A stretch of 64,000 nucleotides of DNA from Mimachlamys varia (lineage: Eukaryota; Mollusca; Bivalvia; Pectinida; Pectinidae), in assembly GCA_947623455.1 (NCBI GenBank), contig OX392542.1, positions 8,749,625 through 8,813,624 of the forward strand. The letters are read 5' to 3'. Below the pieces are notes generated by a model. That model did no database searches and had not been told where the DNA came from. It saw only the letters and a program-made list of their open reading frames with translations. Of this stretch, positions 11,107 through 22,063 are shown piece by piece. The stretch's first letter is position 1; each line of letters opens with the position of its first letter. The translations under genes were made by a program, and so were the position numbers.

Positions 11107-12318
11107 ATGGATGTGGCAATTAATTCATCGGAGGTAGCATCATCTATAAACCTTCACACGGGGAATCCTATATCCTTAAACACCATGGAGACTTTCCGAT
11201 GTCGGAACTGCTCCCTGATTAATCAATCCACAGAAGGAGCTTCAGACGTTTCTAAAACCGGAATTGCGATGGACGTATATCCGGAATTTATAGGGTATGC
11301 TTACACAATCGAGAGCGTCATCGTTGGTGTTGTCCTCTTCTCTCTCATCTTTCTGACGGTAGCCGGAAATGTCATTGTACTTTTAGCCGTGTTTTCGAAT
11401 CGGAAGTTACGGACGGTATCTAATATGTTTATAGTATCGTTAAGCTTGACTGACCTTTTTGTCGGAACAATAGTCATGATTCCTGCGGCGCTTAACGAAA
11501 TATTTGACGAGTGGTTACTAGCACGAGAGTTTTGTTCGATATGGGTATCGTTCGACGTGATGTTGACCAGTGCCTCCATACTGAATGTTTGTTTGATAAG
11601 TATAGACCGATACATTGCCATAATGACTCCACTAAGGTACCGAACATTGATGACTAACCGGCGAGCTATACTCATGCTTTGTATTGCTTGGGGGATAGCA
11701 ATTCTTTCTTCATTTGTCCCAGTAGAAAATGGACTACATAATCCAGAAATGCCGACACTGGAAAACTTGACGATATTCACTGAACAACCTCAGTGTATAT
11801 TTATAGTGAGTTTCCCGTACGCAGTTATCGCTGGATCTGTGACAATACTCCTCCCAATCATTGTTGCCCTGACTCTTTACTGGAGGGTGTCGAAGGAGGC
11901 CAAACGCCAGGCCTTCCTCGTCGGCAGCCTCATCACGGCGGGAAACGTGCTGCTCGGACAGCACGTGGCCGCCAAACACATCCGGGAACCCTTTACAAGG
12001 AAAGCGACAGTGACGCTTGGCATCATCGTGGGTGCTTTTGTGGTGACATGGACGCCATTTTTAATTGCCAACAACGTTGATGCATATCTGCAAGTGATTC
12101 CGCCAAAAGTGTTCACAGCGTTTGTGTGGTTAGGGTACTGTAACAGTCTAATCAATCCCATCATTTATCCTTTGTTTATGAGAGATTTCCGGAAAGTTTA
12201 CAAATCTATGTTCACACAGTGTTGTCCATACGTAAGGAAGATCAAATCTCTGAGAAAAGACAAGGTGTATAGATGCATTCCTTCGCCAAAATGTCAAGAA
12301 CGTACAGGGGCAATATAA
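11107..12318 (+). CDS. HTR6: 5-HT6-like serotonin receptor (class A aminergic GPCR)
   Basis: A seven-transmembrane receptor for a biogenic amine, acting at the plasma membrane. TM1 (~68-93) has GN at 87-88. TM2 has D116 (2.50). TM3 has C143, the amine-binding D150 (3.32) and DRY 167-169. W195 is 4.50 and C230 is the ECL2 disulfide partner. TM5 has P250; TM6 has TWTPF with W315 and P317. TM7 is WLGYCNSLINPIIYPLFMRD, followed by helix 8 and CysCys 372-373. Features typical of the 5-HT6 class are FDVM and SASILN in TM3, A5.42 and T5.46, Thr before W6.48, N6.55 and the TM7/helix 8 wording. N6, N34 and N39 are N-glycosylation sequons. The N-terminus (~67 residues) is long and ICL3 (~38) short. The start has A at -3 and G at +4, with an in-frame TGA at 11077. 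By vertebrate analogy it would couple to Gs, which is inference. An orphan or other amine receptor remains possible. Confidence 0.93.
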   Translation: MDVAINSSEVASSINLHTGNPISLNTMETFRCRNCSLINQSTEGASDVSKTGIAMDVYPEFIGYAYTIESVIVGVVLFSLIFLTVAGNVIVLLAVFSNRKLRTVSNMFIVSLSLTDLFVGTIVMIPAALNEIFDEWLLAREFCSIWVSFDVMLTSASILNVCLISIDRYIAIMTPLRYRTLMTNRRAILMLCIAWGIAILSSFVPVENGLHNPEMPTLENLTIFTEQPQCIFIVSFPYAVIAGSVTILLPIIVALTLYWRVSKEAKRQAFLVGSLITAGNVLLGQHVAAKHIREPFTRKATVTLGIIVGAFVVTWTPFLIANNVDAYLQVIPPKVFTAFVWLGYCNSLINPIIYPLFMRDFRKVYKSMFTQCCPYVRKIKSLRKDKVYRCIPSPKCQERTGAI

Positions 12319-12871
12319 ATAGACTTACAAATGTACAGTATGTGTATGTAATAGTTATGACAGGTCCATGTCGTTACGACAATATTTATCAATAGGGCCG
12401 GCGATAATGGTTGTTACAGTTGCCAATAATGCATATTTGTGTGTGAATGTTTTTGTTGCTTAATTGAACAGCATTTCGCTTAGCGATAAAAAAGACCACA
12501 TTTTAATCGTTACGTTGTTTACAAATGTAAGTCATGACATTTCATTTTAATGTTCATTCAAAGCGCCATTTTATGTCAGTCATAAAACTACTCCCTAAGT
12601 TAGACATCATCTGTATAAGCTGTGATGATCACATACTAGTGTATGATGGACAGTCGAGCTTCGTTCTCTCGAAGTCGTATAATCCTGTTTAATTCGAAGT
12701 ATTTTGTAGGTCCTTGCCTAAATTATATACCAAACATTCGATTGGCTTAAATCCAAGAGCCCTGTCGACATCGAGATAATGAAGTTCGACTGTAGACAAA
12801 AGCGTTAGTGATGGTTCACGTTAGCTTACACAAAAAACTTTATAAATTAAAAGCCTGATATAGGCTTTTAA
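12319..12871 (+). terminator. Candidate 3' UTR with ATTAAA signal and perfect hairpin
   Basis: No AATAAA occurs in the first ~550 bp after the receptor stop. The first plausible poly(A) signal is ATTAAA at 12846-12851. It overlaps a perfect 10-bp inverted repeat, TTAAAAGCCT (12847-12856) and AGGCTTTTAA (12862-12871), around the 5-nt loop GATAT. Use as the transcript end is a guess. Confidence 0.3.
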
Positions 12872-15800
12872 CAAAAATATTGTTATTCCCCTTTACTTGT
12901 CACAATGGTGGATACAAGATGGATTTCTGGGAAATATGTTTGTGATGATTTGACGCTATGCGACAATTGGATGACGTCATTCGCATTTATCACGTCATAG
13001 TTACATGGCGCGAATTTGTTTAAAAAAACACTTCCAATTGTGGATATGATATGTCAAACTAGGGATATAACAACACTTTTAGGTACCCCAATATCTTTCC
13101 ATTGTTATTCTGTCGATATCATCATAGTGTACTGCCAGCGTGGAGAACAGTTGAAACACTAGCATTTATAATGTGTTTCTAAACCAAAGTATTTTTATAT
13201 GAGAATTAAGACGCATCAGTTGATTATGAATCACCAATTGTATGAATGAGTGTTTTTGAGAGAAGGTGTGTCACGTTAAGGCAATATATAGCCTTAAGTT
13301 TCTTATAATATAGAACATGTATAATGCCGTCTGCCTATAACAGTAGCGTAACATGCAACCAGTTATTCTCCAGTACATCGTCTGATTTAAACTGCCCGTC
13401 ACCGTAGGCAATCTGGTATCTGTGGTCTCCACCACAGTAAGGCATTACAAAACGTAACATTGTCTCATTGTCATGGAGAAAAAAGTGTATTCATAACTGA
13501 TCTGTGATATAGACCCCGGTCAGGATAATTAGTGTTAAATGATATGCGATTGACAAAATATTAATATATTTTTCATTTATTTTAATACAGCTTTTTCGTG
13601 GGCCTACCCAGGACAGGGCATGCACTAGAAAAATAGTCGTGTATGATTAACTAAAGCACCTATCATAATCCACATATGGAAGGTTTTTTGAAATGCTAAC
13701 TTTTGTTTTAATTTTTTCTAAACTTAAACGTTCGTCTGAAAGTTAATTTCATTGTAGATGATTTGATCATGAGTAGGGTTTTAATGTAAAAACAAGTTTT
13801 AAGAATGACCATCGAAGACAATGGTTAGATGTATTCGTTCTTAGTAATGTTTGATGACGGGAAATTCCATTACTGTAACTGTCAATGTGCAAATATGTTT
13901 TATGTAGTAATTCTTATTCTTGGCCTCAGGAAATTTAACTCCTCCAAAATCCAATTGTTATTCAATTTAAAAAGATAATTTTCAAAGGTTCTATTAAACG
14001 GTGATTATTATCACTAATACAGCTTGCTAAGGTGATAAAACATAAAAGTATCACTTTGGTCAAAGTATGTAGCAGTAAAAGTTAACATGTGTGTATCAAT
14101 TATCCCTATTCTTCAAACACATATTCTTAGCTTTCATGTACTCTAAGCTTTCATCGATGCCATTTCCATTGACATTAGGGCTTAATGTCCCAAGAATAGT
14201 TTTGTAAATTACTGCAAACTTTTTGTTTGGCGAAATGTATTATTGAAGAAAAATTGCCATCTTAGAATAGTAACAAGGGGAACACTGAATGTGTAAAATA
14301 GTTATGCGTAAATTATACAGTCTTTTCGCCCATATTTATGATTAAATGATGATAATTTAAATAAGGAAATGATAATTATAAGTGAAATCATATCACTCCC
14401 ATAACTGTAATGAGCTGTGTTGTGGAGATAATGACTGCGGTATAATGTTTGTAATAACGTTAGTGATTCTGTTCGTCCTGGACTCGTCACCTCTACCGAT
14501 CACGGTTTACCATTAGTTTTAAACAAGCTCGTTTTGTAAGTAAACAGGATGTAAACAATGAGATATTTTCTGTTAGTCTCTTAATCATATATCTAATTTC
14601 ACGCTAATTAGTTTCAAGGACAGGTTTAACACCTATTATTCAAATATCAGATAATAGAGTTATCCATTAATTACAAAAGGTGCTTGGATTTATAATATTA
14701 CAAACGGACGCGATCTGATTTTGTAATCCTTGTGCTAAAGAGCCAGATAATGGTTGAAGTCTTTTAAATGCACTTCATTCTGACATGCTTGCGTTTTGCT
14801 CCTTTGGCCTGGCCTCATAAACGAAAGGCAGTCATAAAGTGTGCTTGTTTCTTTCAAGAGGTCGCCTTTGGTCAAGGACAAATTGGCATGATTTCATCAA
14901 TGTCAATATCGTGATTAGGCGTGTGTTGCCACGTGTGGTATGTCAACGTAAGATAGGTGATACGGCCCGAACAAGTGATTATATTTTATATCCGTATGTG
15001 GCATACCTGGTGTATTTTTTGGGTGTTATAAACACCACGAGGTCATTTCGACCAACTATGACTGTAAATTCAAATTATTGGACATCTTAAGATGTCAAAA
15101 AAATGTCCATCATCTTTTGTTAGTGTCCTCCCCTTAATTGCAATTAATGCACTTAAAATTGGCATACGGATGTGAATTAGAACGGTTTCTGTTTAGTAGA
15201 GATTATAGCACAAACAAATAAAAGTAGGATTAAGGGTTGAAATGGTCAAGTGGAATTAGATGCATAATTGCACTCTGCTCAACACAATACCCAAGGGGTT
15301 ATTTGGCTTCTATAAATAAGTTGACTTTTACACCTGTCAGGGACGTATTTAAGTATTCACAAGGGATTTAAGGTCGCTGGTTTACGACCGATTGCATGAC
15401 ACATAATATAATCCAATCGACCATGACAGAATAACATTGACCTTGATTACGGTAATTCCAGCTTTCTTTAAAATATCTTTTTGCCAACGTTCTAAATGGG
15501 TTTTTTTCAAACCTGTGTAAGACATATTTGTAATATTCTTTCTTTTATTCTGTTTTGCTACTTTTAGACATATTCACTAGAAAAAATACCCATCAGATTA
15601 ACAGAGGTAACTATATCGTTATAAACAACAAAACGGTATGACGCAACTGTTTGTTTAACTTAATTTGATTGATCGCTCCGTTGTCGATATTAACAAGACG
15701 TCCTTATATAACCGTCTTAATCGAAACTCGGTAAAGAATAACTGAGACCTGGGTCATTACAAGGTGGGGTGGTAGACGCATTCTGCTTTAGAACATAATT

Positions 15801-17420
15801 GTAGACATAATTGTAGAAATCAAATTACCTGCGCACAAAAATCCCATCAAGGCATAACAGGAAAAGCTGTCTTCTCGCTAGGGTCATTAGAAGGTGTTGG
15901 AGGCGGACATTTTAACGCGGTCTCTAAATATAGATAGCTGGCTAGCTAACCTTTAAGATTACCCCATATTGCGATTCTATTTTGGTAAAGTGATGTTAAT
16001 GGCTATCTCCTATAATACCATCATCACCCGGATCATTTGTCTACCGGTGGCAAAAAAATCTACACAAAAGGGAAAAACATCAAGACATCAAATCTGTAGA
16101 CTAATGGTTGCTTTTTTTTCTTTCTTTCATTTAAGTAAAAAATCACTTTTAATTGTCTTTATTTAACATGCTTGTTTTGATATTGATTAATACAAAAATG
16201 ACTAGTTTTCATGCTTATATTTTCTATGAAACAGTATTTCTAACTTAATTTAAAATGATATAATAAGCATAAGTGTCACGAATATTTTGGACTTAATTGC
16301 TATTTATAAACTAATGCTTGAAATTTAAGATGTTCTGAAAGAACTGTAATCAAAACTCAACCGTTCTCTAAATTCATTTTGGAACAGTTTCGGTGACAGA
16401 TTAACGCTGACTCGACAGTTTCGGTGTATACGTTTACTTCGATGTAATCAGTATCACAGGTGTGTTACCATTATAGTCACAGACCACTAACGTGTGTATA
16501 CTGTTTACCTTACAAGAGACAAGTTTTGAAATGCCAGTGGACATGACATTAAATATTTTAACAATGGAGCATTGTTTTCTCTAGAAAGGATTTTTAGGCC
16601 AAGTATGACTTGGTAAATCTCAAAAACCTATAAACAACCTTTCTTTTGTGTAAATCTAATTTTGATATTCTCGAATGAAAACATCCATTTAGAATCTCGT
16701 TTAATTTTAGCCCTGAAAATCCATACCCACGGGGCAGTTTTAAAAACATTGACCACTGTCAAAGGAGATTTAAGTTACAGTATGTGTAATCAGATATTCC
16801 CTTTTAAATTGTACAAACTGATCTACTCTTCAGCGAGATTACATTTAAAGTCAACGGTGTACATAATTATAAAACCCTTAATGATTTTCCTGTAACATAC
16901 AGTAGCATTTCCACCGATTTAGTCATAAAATGATTCCGTCAAAGCGATAACAAACAACAAGAGTATAAAAGAACATGAAATAGTAAAAACAAAAACCGTA
17001 TATACTTCAGTGTTTAACATGAATCTTTGAAGTACAGCCTTGGAGCAACTTTTCATTAAGAATTTTGCCTGCCAACAGAGTTTCAGAGTATTTTCTTTAA
17101 TAGATATTACAAAAATTGAATTAATGCAAAGAAGTAATGCCACTTAGTTTAAAAGCATTGGTATGGTGTTCGTTATATTAATCATTTATAAAGCAAAAAT
17201 AACATTGAAATATGATTTCAATCTAGATAATATAATACTTGGCATAAGCAAAATTATAGCTTTTGATATAATGTCTTGATGGCACCGACACTAGACCCAT
17301 ACAAACATTATCATACAACCTCTATGGCAAAGTTTTAATGTTCAAATAAGGAAAATTAAATGTTTTGATAATATCCGTGACATTGTCCCAGCTACCAATA
17401 ATACATTTTTGGTTCGGGGC
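12872..17420. other. Intergenic DNA, no gene seen
   Basis: About 4.5 kb without a convincing exon or RNA gene. A CRE octamer is at 12972-12979. A hammerhead-core-like remnant lies on the minus strand at 14472-14488. The ORFs are short and AT-driven. Confidence 0.55.
14466..14492 (-). other. Degenerate hammerhead-like core
   Basis: On the minus strand, GACGAGTCCAGGACGAA (14488 down to 14472) matches the usual hammerhead layout of core, GUC/GAC helix II and GAA. Two core positions are wrong: the C of CUGANGA is G, and the GAAA run is one A short. No clear helix I or III is seen. It is either a dead copy or coincidence. Confidence 0.25.
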
Positions 17421-17706
17421 AGACATTGCCATAAAACTTAAACGTTTGGGCAGTATGTATAAATAGTTACATAAGCAATCTAACAATATATACGATCTAT
17501 GTATAATTGTTTAGAGGTAGACATTGCCGTAAAACTTGTAACGTTTGGGCAGTATGTATAAATAGTTACACAAGCAATCTAACAATATATACGATCTATG
17601 TATAATTGTTTAGAGTCAGAAATTGTCGTAAAAGTTTAATGTTTGGGCAGTATGTATAAATAGTTACACAAGCAATCTAACAATATCTACCATCTATGTA
17701 TAATTG
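17421..17706 (+). repeat. 98-bp tandem repeat, three copies
   Basis: Three consecutive units start at 17421, 17519 and 17618. Each contains TTTGGGCAGTATGTATAAAT, then CAAGCAATCTAACAATAT and CATCTATGTATAATTG or a close variant. The units differ by a few substitutions and 1-bp indels. There is no coding potential. Confidence 0.9.
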
Positions 17707-18826
17707 ACGGGAAATGGAATAGGTCGTTTAATATACACAGAAACTATTTCAACTATGCTATCAACAACATGTCAGACGAGAGATCGGATGACAGTGTGTG
17801 TCCAACACACAGCTGTACAAATAAACATATAGACAAACAGGCGGTACAAAACAGCTCATCTTTTGACAACATTTAAAACTATTTAAGTATTGTTATTTCA
17901 AATGAATATGGATTACATCATAATTGAATGTTCTGTTATGTTTTTACGTTAAAACAATAGTGCATGTGACATTATGAATGATTGAGAGAAGTGTTTGAAT
18001 ATAGTTTGCTCTTGCCAAACTATTTTAACGATGTTTCGGTGACTTTGGAATCATCACAAACTGAGGATATGTGTCTTGTATGATTGTGTATTATCTTATA
18101 TTACTTTGCTAAAAGCAATATTTGTCCTTATTGGTTATGACCAATGAGTTTATATAATGTTTAAATGTATTGTACCAATGATGCCGATCTAAGAGCGATG
18201 TTGATGTAATGTTGTGATCATGATCAAGTTTTCTAGTCTTTCATTTTGCTGTACTGGCGTCCATACATACAAACGTCCTTACTACCCCAGTGTACCACGT
18301 GATGTTGACCTTAACGTTATGACGATGTTGTTATTCACGAGAGAAAAAAAAAGAAACGAAAAAATGACTAAAAATACAATAAAATATCACAAATGCAAAA
18401 AAAAAGAGTTTGTTGTATTTCTTGTTTGTTTAAAAATTAATGTATCTACATACAGATTATTCACAAGGTGTTTGTTTTAGGGCTAGGTAAATATTCCTAT
18501 AATAGAAATGATACGATGTAGGTCCGTCAATCAGTACTCATTAATAGTATAATCAGCCAATCATCACCTACTTTACAAAATACCACGATGACGGTCCTGT
18601 CATCAAAATATTCAAAAGTGTTTTACTTTTTAATATATATTAAAGTTTAAATGTCCATTTGTATCTTAAAACTAGTGTTATCGTGCATGATTCATACAAA
18701 CTTATACTGCATCAGGTGAGATGCACTTCATAGCACTACAGTCGTGTACATTAGTGCAGAAAAAAGCAGTAGTAGTGAAAAAAACAAAAACAAAATCGGG
18801 TCGGATACACTACTGCTACTTCAATA
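17707..18826. other. Intergenic DNA, no gene seen
   Basis: No supported gene. The 88-codon plus-strand frame at 18214-18480 is Lys-rich because of A-runs and has no recognisable features. Confidence 0.55.
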
Positions 18827-19089
18827 AAATCAGAGAATACAGAAGCGTCAACAAAATTATCCGAACTCAAAATCGATTAAATTAGGGACACAATACAAAC
18901 GAAGAAAAGATTCAAATGGAGACTTTTGTCAAAAGTACAAGAGAATAACACCAGGTGTTCTTGAAGAGTAACCATATTCGGCTTCATCGACGACACCCAT
19001 CATGAAGGCCTAAATCTGGGTCAAATCCAAGTAAATGCCAATGCCTCAAAGTGAGAACTGGAGGATAATTCTCAATCACAACAAGCAGG
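18827..19089 (+). repeat. Dispersed repeat family A, copy 1
   Basis: This shares CTTCATCGACGACACCC, a TAAATCT-GGTCA block, CAAGTAAA and TCAATCACAACA in order with 21933-22063. It also shares GAAGCGTCAACAAAAT and ACTCAAAATCGAT with 27305-27362. All three copies are in the same orientation. This is a dispersed non-coding repeat of at least ~260 bp, class unknown. Confidence 0.7.
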
Positions 19090-19779
19090 CATACTAATGC
19101 ATTATTCAAAAACATCTATCTTCATATCGTGCAAGTATGTATAATTGTTCGTCAGCAGCTGACATCTATCAAGCAAATCTTGATAACGAATAATTAATCA
19201 ACTGCAATATGCACACACCATAGCATGGAAAATCAGGGATGTTACTGTTAAGAAAGAGTAAGTTTACGATAGGAATCTCGAAATCGTCAAACTTACAAAA
19301 TACAATGTCCGTCATACCATAGTACACTATATGATAAGCCTTTTTATTACATTTTTAAAAGTGAAATATCAGAAAATATCAGCTTGATAAAACTTATATA
19401 ATCACTGCTTATATCATCATTAGTGAGGATACATGTATAAGAAATCTTATATCATCACTAGTGATGATATAAACTTCGGTTTGATGTCATTGAGCACTAT
19501 TTGTGTACTATTGTTTCGTTATTCTAGAATTAAATCATATGAAGTAAGAAATAAAAAAATCTTTCTAATATTTTGTAAATAAATATATATCTAAAATTTC
19601 TTATTAATATGTTTTTGTATTTTTTACTATATTTTGAACCAAAAATAGAACTTCATCCTGTGGCGTATTATAAACTATTCTATAAGCATTAGGCACTACG
19701 TCCCGATCACTTTTAACCGCATATTTTTAAAATGAAATCAGAAATTTTGGTATTTCGAAAATGAAATAAAAAGAAAATC

Positions 19780-19925
19780 CAATGGTATCCCAATAAATAT
19801 CAAATATATTTCACTCGTATGGCAGATTTTAAATATATTTCCACTCGTGCTACGCACTCGTGAAAACATAAAAAAAAATCTGCCATACTCGTGAGATATA
19901 TTTGATATTTAACGGGAGACCATTG
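19780..19925. repeat. Foldback (MITE-like) palindrome in left arm
   Basis: The segment is nearly self-complementary end to end. AATGGTATCCCAATAAATAT at the left mirrors ATATTTAACGGGAGACCATT at the right, and CACTCGTATGGCAGATTTT mirrors AAAATCTGCCATACTCGTG. The arms are about 50 bp around a short centre containing CACTCGTGCTACGCACTCGTG. Confidence 0.8.
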
Positions 19926-21167
19926 AATAGCCTCTATAGACACAATATGATAACCTGTATACATTATCTGGTAAGACTTGATACATGCTTATACAAATCT
20001 TTCAAACAGTATTGAACTTGTCACAAGCAATGACTGTACTGTAATTAATCTAAACCCCTATTATTTTCTTCATTTTACAATAAACAATCATTCTACTGTA
20101 TACTATATATAAACTAACTTAATACTATTCCAAAAGTGTTATTATTAAAAATAATAAAAATACTTCAAAGGGAAACATCAAGTCATTTTGCAGTATTGAA
20201 TTACAAAATAATGCAATACAAAGAAGTATACTATTGAAGACAGCTCAGTGTTAAAATAGATATAGATTGATGTGATCATTGAGGATAGCATTTCCTTTAT
20301 AGTCACCATCATCTGATATCTGGTTATCATGATGCATATACCTACCCATTGTATGAAATATGATATCCTAATATCTATATTGGTAAAATCAGCTATGTCA
20401 GTATTTTAAATACATTGGCAACGGTATCACCCTCGAGAGTATTTACTATTTACCAAACTTTTTCTCACAGAAAGTCACGCTTTATAAACAGTGCAGTACT
20501 GAACCACTAAGCTACTGTATATAGGATAAATTGTTTGATTTGCAGTCCAGGTTGTAGATAAAATTTAATTAATACATATCAATGATGCCCCTATTAATTT
20601 ACCTGGATATACTGTTTAGTAAATATCGAAAAATGGACATTTTATAACATCGCTGTATATCCGCAAGGGACATCTTCTCACGCTATATTGGCATTCATAT
20701 CAATGATATTGCAGTTTATGGCATATTGTTATTACGACAACGTTGTTTGTGAACATTTCATTTGGGTTGGAATATATGATTTATGTAAAGATTATTTAAC
20801 GCAATCAATAAATGTTTTATGTGACGTTTCAATGATTAGAACGTTTTGTACCCTATCACCTTCATCAGACTAATGGCCAGCAAAGCGTATATACACGAAG
20901 GTGTAGGTTTTTTTCTTTCTTTTTTGAATCTTTTTTTTTATGGAAATCGGTCGATTTCGTCCACGCTGTTAGGCGTATGTACAATAGTATTGTTATTGTA
21001 CCGAAATGACTCGTTTCAGTAACGCTTTGTTTACGACTTGGTTATAGGTGTTCGTAAGTTTATGAACTCCCTTATCTCGATTTAAAACCGGTCCATTGCG
21101 TAACCGAATGGCTTGGTGAATATGCCGCTTCAGTAGAGAGACAATATAGCGTCATATATAGAGGCCA

Positions 21168-21315
21168 TTCAATGGTTTCCCATTAAATATCAAATGTATT
21201 TCAAGAGTATGGCGGATTTTTTTTTATATTTTGCCGAGTGCTTAGCAAGATTGAAATTATATTTAAAATCTGCCTTACGAGTGAAATATATTTGATATGT
21301 ATTGGGAAGGCATTG
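21168..21315. repeat. Foldback (MITE-like) palindrome in right arm
   Basis: This is the counterpart of 19780-19925 in opposite orientation. AATGGTTTCCCATTAAATAT at the left mirrors ATATGTATTGGGAAGGCATT at the right. It is more diverged than the left-arm copy. Confidence 0.75.
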
Positions 21316-21584
21316 AATTTTCATTTTATCACATTTTTTGAAATTTCGTTTATAAAACTTGCGATTACAACTGATCCGGGCGGAGTGTCAAAGGTTTTTA
21401 GAATATTAATATGCCACAGGATGAAGTTCTATCTTATGTTCAAAATATATTAAAAATACATAAACATATATGATATCTATTAATTTCCAAAATACTATAC
21501 AGGTTTTAATTTTAAATTGCCTTACTTTATATGATTTAACGTAAAAATAGTACATAATAGGGCATCATAATATTGGGCAGAAAC

Positions 21585-21640
21585 TTATATCATCACTAGT
21601 GATGATATAAGCAGTGATGATATAAGTTTTATCAAGCTGA
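21585..21640. repeat. TATATCATCACTAGTGATGATATA palindromes
   Basis: A perfect 24-bp palindrome centred on ACTAGT is followed by a further inverted half, CAGTGATGATATAAG. The same palindrome occurs at 19446-19472 in the left arm of the inverted-repeat element. It may be an old element terminus. Confidence 0.65.
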
Positions 21641-21932
21641 TATTCTCTGATATTTCACTGGTAAAAATGTAATGAAAAACATTTATTGGTTGTATAAAAT
21701 AATCTTTACATAATACAACGTTATTTCTGATTTCGGATGATTCATATTCGATTTCATGATTATTGGTTTTAAGAATAATCTGCCCCGTAACTTCTATTTC
21801 AATTCTTTGATGCAGAATTCGACCTTGATAATTTCGAAAGTCGACAAAACGGTAAATTTTCTCAACACAAAAATTACTCCTCATTTAATCATTCTGCCAT
21901 ATTCAAACATATAATTGACATGTACGTGTAAA

Positions 21933-22063
21933 GAACCAGGTGTTCCGGAAGAGTAAGCGTCGTCTGCTTCATCGACGACACCCGCCATGTAAATCTTGGT
22001 CACATTCAAGTAAACATCAATCCTCAAAATGAGAACCGAGTCAGCATTGTCAATCACAACAGG
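21933..22063 (+). repeat. Dispersed repeat family A, copy 2
   Basis: It contains CCAGGTGTTC, GAAGAGTAA, GCTTCATCGACGACACCCGC, ATGTAAATCTTGGTCACA, CAAGTAAACATCAA and CAATCACAACA. All are shared with 18943-19089, and the central part with 27415-27480. Confidence 0.7.

Larger units (their letters stand above)
19341..21679. mobile_element. 2.3-kb inverted-repeat (foldback) element
   Basis: The left arm (19341-19940) and right arm (21156-21679) are imperfect reverse complements over more than 500 bp. Matching landmarks in order are GTGAAATATCAG, AATATCAGCTTGATAAAACTT, TATATCATCACTAGTGATG, AAATCATATGAAGTAAG, GAACTTCATCCTGTGGC, the TATCAAATATATTTCACTCG foldback and CCATTGAATAGCCTCTATA. The ~1.2-kb centre (19941-21155) holds no credible transposase. 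This could be a non-autonomous foldback DNA transposon, or two copies of one ~0.55-kb element inserted head to head. Confidence 0.8.

Noticed and set aside
11301..11780. 159-codon minus-strand ORF, and other frames over the receptor
   Set aside because: Antisense shadows of the receptor coding sequence with no domain of their own.
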